A stretch of 5,374 nucleotides of DNA, taken from positions 1-5,374 of the forward strand of contig DVHQ01000124.1 of assembly GCA_018711955.1 (NCBI GenBank), given 5' to 3'. The position numbers and the translations under genes are program-made. The notes beneath the pieces are model-generated. The model saw only the letters and a program-made list of their open reading frames with translations. It had not been told where the DNA came from and searched no databases. Shown piece by piece: positions 4,571 to 5,374 of this stretch; within the stretch, counting starts at the first letter, position 1, and each line of letters opens with the position of its first letter. Origin of the DNA: Limiplasma merdipullorum. GTDB lineage: Bacteria; Bacillota; Clostridia; Christensenellales; Aristaeellaceae.

Positions 4571-5374
4571 ATGACCGTACCGCATATCCGGGATTATCAG
4601 GGCAAACGCATCCACATGATCGGCATCGGCGGCTCCAGCATGAGCGGGCTGGCGCAAATGCTCAAGGAGAAGGGATATATCGTTTCCGGGTCGGACAATC
4701 TGGAAACCTACACCACCCGCCACCTGCGGGACGACCTGCACATTCCCGTCACCATCGGCCACCATGCCGAAAACGTGCACGGCGCGGATCTGGTGGTTTA
4801 CACCGTGGCCATTTTGCCCGACAACCCCGAGCGCGTGGAGCTGGAGCGCCTGGGCCTGCCGTCCATTGAGCGGGCGACGCTGCTGGGCCAGCTGATGGAG
4901 GGGTTTGACACCGCCATCGGCGTGTGCGGCGCACACGGAAAGACCACCACCACCTCCATGCTTTCCCAGGTGCTCATGGAGTGCGGCATGGACCCCTCCA
5001 TCCATATTGGAGGCTCGCTGGACTTTATCGGCGGCAGCACGCACATCGGAAGGAGCGGCATGTTTGTGGCCGAGGCGTGCGAGTTCAACGCCAGCTTCCT
5101 CCACCTGCGCCCCACGGTGGCCGTCGTGCTCAACATCGACGCCGACCACCTCGATTTCTACCGCGACATCGACCATATTGAAGAAACCTTCGGCAAGTTC
5201 CTCGCCCTCCTGCCCCCCGACGGCACCGCCATCGGAAACGGCGACGACAAGCGCATCATGCGCCTGTTCTCCGCGCTGTCTGTGCGGCGGCTCACCTTCG
5301 GCCTGGGCGAGGGATGCGACTATACGCCGGGCCGCCTGACCTATGACGAATACGGCCATGCCTCCTTCGATTTG
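4571..5374 (+). CDS. murC: UDP-N-acetylmuramate--L-alanine ligase MurC (3' end outside window)
   Basis: MurC is the cytoplasmic ATP-dependent Mur ligase that adds L-alanine to UDP-MurNAc, the first residue of the peptidoglycan stem peptide. I translated 268 open codons from ATG 4571 to the window edge, somewhat over half of the usual roughly 450-460. The N-terminal UDP-binding fold begins IHMIGIGGSSMSGLA (14-27) and has VSGSD (38-42). The central ATPase domain has the P-loop GAHGKTTTT (120-128). The Mur signature segments are VAEACEFNASFL (166-177), with E168/E171, and NIDADHLDFY (188-197), with H193. The C-terminal alanine-binding domain is mostly missing. An in-frame TGA at 4562 rules out an earlier start, and the next Met (residue 16) would delete the first strand. 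The Shine-Dalgarno-like GAGGAA (4551-4556) is unusually far (14 nt). It is divergent from transketolase with its own promoter. Confidence 0.96.
   Translation, partial: MTVPHIRDYQGKRIHMIGIGGSSMSGLAQMLKEKGYIVSGSDNLETYTTRHLRDDLHIPVTIGHHAENVHGADLVVYTVAILPDNPERVELERLGLPSIERATLLGQLMEGFDTAIGVCGAHGKTTTTSMLSQVLMECGMDPSIHIGGSLDFIGGSTHIGRSGMFVAEACEFNASFLHLRPTVAVVLNIDADHLDFYRDIDHIEETFGKFLALLPPDGTAIGNGDDKRIMRLFSALSVRRLTFGLGEGCDYTPGRLTYDEYGHASFDL

Noticed and set aside
4385..5359. 324-codon open frame on the minus strand opposite murC
   Set aside because: It is antisense to clear MurC motifs (GAHGKTTTT, NIDADHLD), and its translation is low-complexity His/Gly/Val-rich.

Overview
The window (5,374 bp, GC-rich) looks like chromosome from a high-GC member of the Bacillota, probably a gut-type Clostridia lineage. 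The grounds are strong AGGAGG-type ribosome binding sites, sigma-A style promoters, a transketolase split into two adjacent subunit genes, and a MurC with the clostridial-looking EACE-F/Y-N-x-SFL segment. This assignment is inference. No mobile element, CRISPR array, tRNA or rRNA is visible.

Left part, minus strand (1-2249): a two-gene sigma operon. An ECF-type sigma factor (171 aa) has a perfectly placed Shine-Dalgarno. It overlaps by 8 nt the next gene, an open frame of at least 580 codons that runs off the left edge. That protein has a short basic cytoplasmic N-terminus, one membrane helix, a beta-propeller-like extracytoplasmic region, and then a region resembling an ABC-transporter solute-binding protein. 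By position and topology it is the likely anti-sigma factor or sensor of the sigma factor. It is the most unusual object in the window. The GC-rich 183-bp region upstream holds short direct repeats, inverted repeats and only a weak promoter candidate.

Middle, minus strand (2433-4327): a self-contained split-transketolase operon. It has a consensus promoter (TTGACA, 17 bp spacer, TATAGT), an approximately 80-nt leader, the N-terminal ThDP-binding subunit, a 3-nt gap, the C-terminal pyrimidine-binding/transketolase C domain subunit, and a textbook intrinsic terminator. Together the subunits should make one thiamine-diphosphate enzyme of the non-oxidative pentose phosphate pathway. The terminator separates this operon from the sigma operon.

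Right part, plus strand (4452-5374): murC (UDP-N-acetylmuramate--L-alanine ligase), transcribed divergently from the transketolase operon from a TTGATT-18-TATAAT promoter. The first 268 codons are present and the gene continues past the right edge. The 360-bp divergent intergenic region holds both promoters and some small palindromes that could be operator sites.
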